Part shown: positions 62,761 through 64,000 of the stretch, one piece after another
Layout: each line of letters starts with the position of its first letter
How positions within the stretch are numbered: position 1 is the stretch's first letter
DNA from: Pseudomonas sp. RIT288
Lineage (GTDB): Bacteria; Pseudomonadota; Gammaproteobacteria; Pseudomonadales; Pseudomonadaceae
NCBI RefSeq assembly: GCF_000631985.1
Contig: NZ_JFYN01000019.1
Coordinates: forward strand, 1-64,000
Length of the DNA stretch: 64,000 nucleotides
Direction: 5' to 3'
Made by a program: the position numbers and the translations under genes
Notes under the pieces: model-generated
Seen by the model: the letters and a program-made list of their open reading frames with translations, nothing else
The model's database searches: none
Told to the model about the DNA's origin: nothing

Positions 62761-63528
62761 ATGACCGGCACCGCCCAGCACAGTCAGGTTGTACAAAAGC
62801 AATTCGGTGAACAGGCCGCCGCCTACCTGAGCAGCGCCGTTCACGCTCAAGGCACCGAATTCGCGCTGCTGCAGGCTGAGCTGGCAGGGCAGGGCGAGGC
62901 CCGGGTGCTGGACCTGGGGTGCGGCGCCGGTCATGTGAGTTTTCATGTGGCGCCACTGGTAAAGGAAGTGGTGGCTTACGACCTGTCGCAGCAAATGCTC
63001 GATGTGGTCGCTGCCGCAGCCGTTGATCGCGGTTTTGCCAACATCGCCACGGTCAACGGCGCCGCCGAGCGCCTGCCGTTTGCCGATGGCGAATTCGATT
63101 ACGTGTTCAGCCGTTATTCGGCGCACCATTGGAGCGACCTCGGGGTGGCCCTGCGTGAAGTGCGTCGGGTGCTGAAACCGGGCGGTGTGGCAGCGTTCAT
63201 CGACGTGTTGTCACCGGGCAGTCCGTTGTTCGACACTTACCTGCAAAGCGTCGAAGTGCTGCGCGACACCAGTCACGTGCGCGATTATTCCGCCGGTGAG
63301 TGGTTGCGTCAGGTCAGCGAGGCCGGGCTGCACACTCGCAGCACCACGCGTCAGCGCCTGCGGCTGGAGTACAGCAGTTGGGTCGAGCGTATGCGCACGC
63401 CCGAAGTGATGCGCGCGGCGATCCGCCAGTTGCAGCAGTCGATGGGCAACGAGGTGCGCGAATATTTTGAGATTGATGCTGACGGCTCGTTCAGTACAGA
63501 TGTAATCGTATTGATGGCCGAACGCTAA
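62761..63528 (+). CDS. Class I SAM-dependent methyltransferase between leuD and leuB
   Basis: 255 aa from the ATG at 62761 (CCAGGA 8 bp upstream); an ATG at 62755 is too close to that site. Motif I is VLDLGCGAGHVSFHVAPLVK, the acidic residue lies in VVAYDLSQQM, and the post-motifs are AERLPFADGEFDYVFSRYSA and LREVRRVLKPGGVAAFIDVL. It resembles UbiE/Methyltransf_11 proteins; the substrate is unknown. Its place between leuD and leuB is, as I recall, common in Pseudomonas, without a known link to leucine. Confidence 0.92.
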   Translation: MTGTAQHSQVVQKQFGEQAAAYLSSAVHAQGTEFALLQAELAGQGEARVLDLGCGAGHVSFHVAPLVKEVVAYDLSQQMLDVVAAAAVDRGFANIATVNGAAERLPFADGEFDYVFSRYSAHHWSDLGVALREVRRVLKPGGVAAFIDVLSPGSPLFDTYLQSVEVLRDTSHVRDYSAGEWLRQVSEAGLHTRSTTRQRLRLEYSSWVERMRTPEVMRAAIRQLQQSMGNEVREYFEIDADGSFSTDVIVLMAER

Positions 63529-63583
63529 GCATTTTTCCGGGCGCGCCTGTTAGAGGCGCACCGATTGAAGACACGAGGAAAGC

Positions 63584-64000
63584 ATGAGCAAGCAGATTCT
63601 GATTCTCCCAGGTGACGGTATTGGTCCGGAAATCATGGCCGAAGCGGTCAAGGTGCTGGAGCTGGCCAACGACAAGTACAACCTGGGCTTCGAGCTGAGC
63701 CATGACGTGATCGGTGGCGCCGCCATCGACAAGCACGGCGTGCCGCTGGCCGACGAAACCCTTGATCGTGCCCGTGCTGCCGACGCCGTCCTGCTGGGCG
63801 CAGTGGGCGGCCCGAAATGGGACACCATCGAACGTGACATCCGCCCTGAGCGTGGTCTGCTGAAAATCCGTGCGCAACTGGGCCTGTTCGGCAACCTGCG
63901 TCCGGCAATCCTCTACCCGCAACTGGCCGACGCGTCGAGCCTGAAGCCGGAAATCGTTGCCGGTCTGGACATCCTGATCGTGCGTGAGCTGACCGGCGGC
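63584..64000 (+). CDS. 3-isopropylmalate dehydrogenase LeuB (5' part, cut by the window end)
   Basis: The first 139 codons of a protein usually about 360 aa. The start MSKQILILPGDGIGPEIMAE is the family N terminus; LLGAVGGPKWD and the RPERGLLKIRAQLGLFGNLR segment with its substrate-binding arginines are visible, ending in VRELTGG. It oxidises and decarboxylates 3-isopropylmalate to 2-oxoisocaproate. GAGGAA precedes the ATG. Confidence 0.97.
   Translation, partial: MSKQILILPGDGIGPEIMAEAVKVLELANDKYNLGFELSHDVIGGAAIDKHGVPLADETLDRARAADAVLLGAVGGPKWDTIERDIRPERGLLKIRAQLGLFGNLRPAILYPQLADASSLKPEIVAGLDILIVRELTGG

Overview
The window looks like chromosome of a Pseudomonas of the P. fluorescens group. 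It is GC-rich, full of Pseudomonas-type REP/BIME repeats (GTAGGAG and GTGGCGAGG families), and carries a typical Pseudomonas gene set: uppP, dusA, copABCD, uvrB, gltX with Ala/Glu tRNA pairs, dusC, ibpA with a ROSE-like leader, and leuCD-leuB. The genus call is inference from gene content and repeats.

Layout. 1-1.04 kb: tandem array of a 175-bp unit built from inverted REPs. 1.1-4.6 kb: an undecaprenyl-phosphate sugar transferase and two winged-helix regulators. 4.65-7.4 kb: a perfect CRP/Vfr-type site, uppP, a small exported protein, dusA. 7.6-10.3 kb: an AT-rich accessory patch of membrane proteins with an overlapping toxin/immunity-like gene string. 10.9-20.1 kb: chemoreceptor, EAL phosphodiesterase, acetyltransferase, lipoprotein, a PheC-like periplasmic protein and the copper operon copABCD. 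20.3-23.2 kb: a PD-(D/E)xK-like protein of unknown role, a small membrane protein, RNase T2. 23.6-30.5 kb: diguanylate cyclase, acetyltransferase, exonuclease III, arylamine N-acetyltransferase, a BrnT/BrnA toxin-antitoxin pair and a purine-type NCS2 permease.

30.69-42.69 kb is a 12-kb genomic island in a tRNA-Asn gene. A P4-type integrase sits beside the intact tRNA, a 23-bp copy of the tRNA 3' end (one mismatch) marks the far end, and the tRNA's probable original terminator is stranded outside that end. Its cargo is a seven-gene phosphonate operon on the minus strand: PEP phosphomutase, phosphonopyruvate decarboxylase, a P-loop ligase-like protein, a TauE/SafE-type exporter, a phosphonoacetaldehyde dehydrogenase-like enzyme, an E. 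coli-type aspartate carbamoyltransferase and an Fe(II)/2-oxoglutarate enzyme. The last enzyme has HxA where oxygenases have HxD/E, the substitution that marks radical halogenases. The first enzymes should give phosphonoacetate. The carbamoyltransferase suggests a product resembling N-phosphonacetyl-L-aspartate (PALA), the classical inhibitor of that enzyme, so it may be a self-resistance copy or a repurposed acyl-phosphate transferase. This is the strongest candidate here for an undescribed system.

42.9-64 kb is mostly core: aromatic aminotransferase, uvrB, an EmrAB-type efflux pair, gltX, two Ala-Glu tRNA pairs behind a strong promoter, a TetR regulator with a perfect palindromic operator and its hydrolase, a thioesterase, dusC, heat-inducible ibpA, a five-PAS GGDEF-EAL protein, a LysR regulator divergent from leuCD, a methyltransferase between leuD and leuB, and the start of leuB, cut by the window end.
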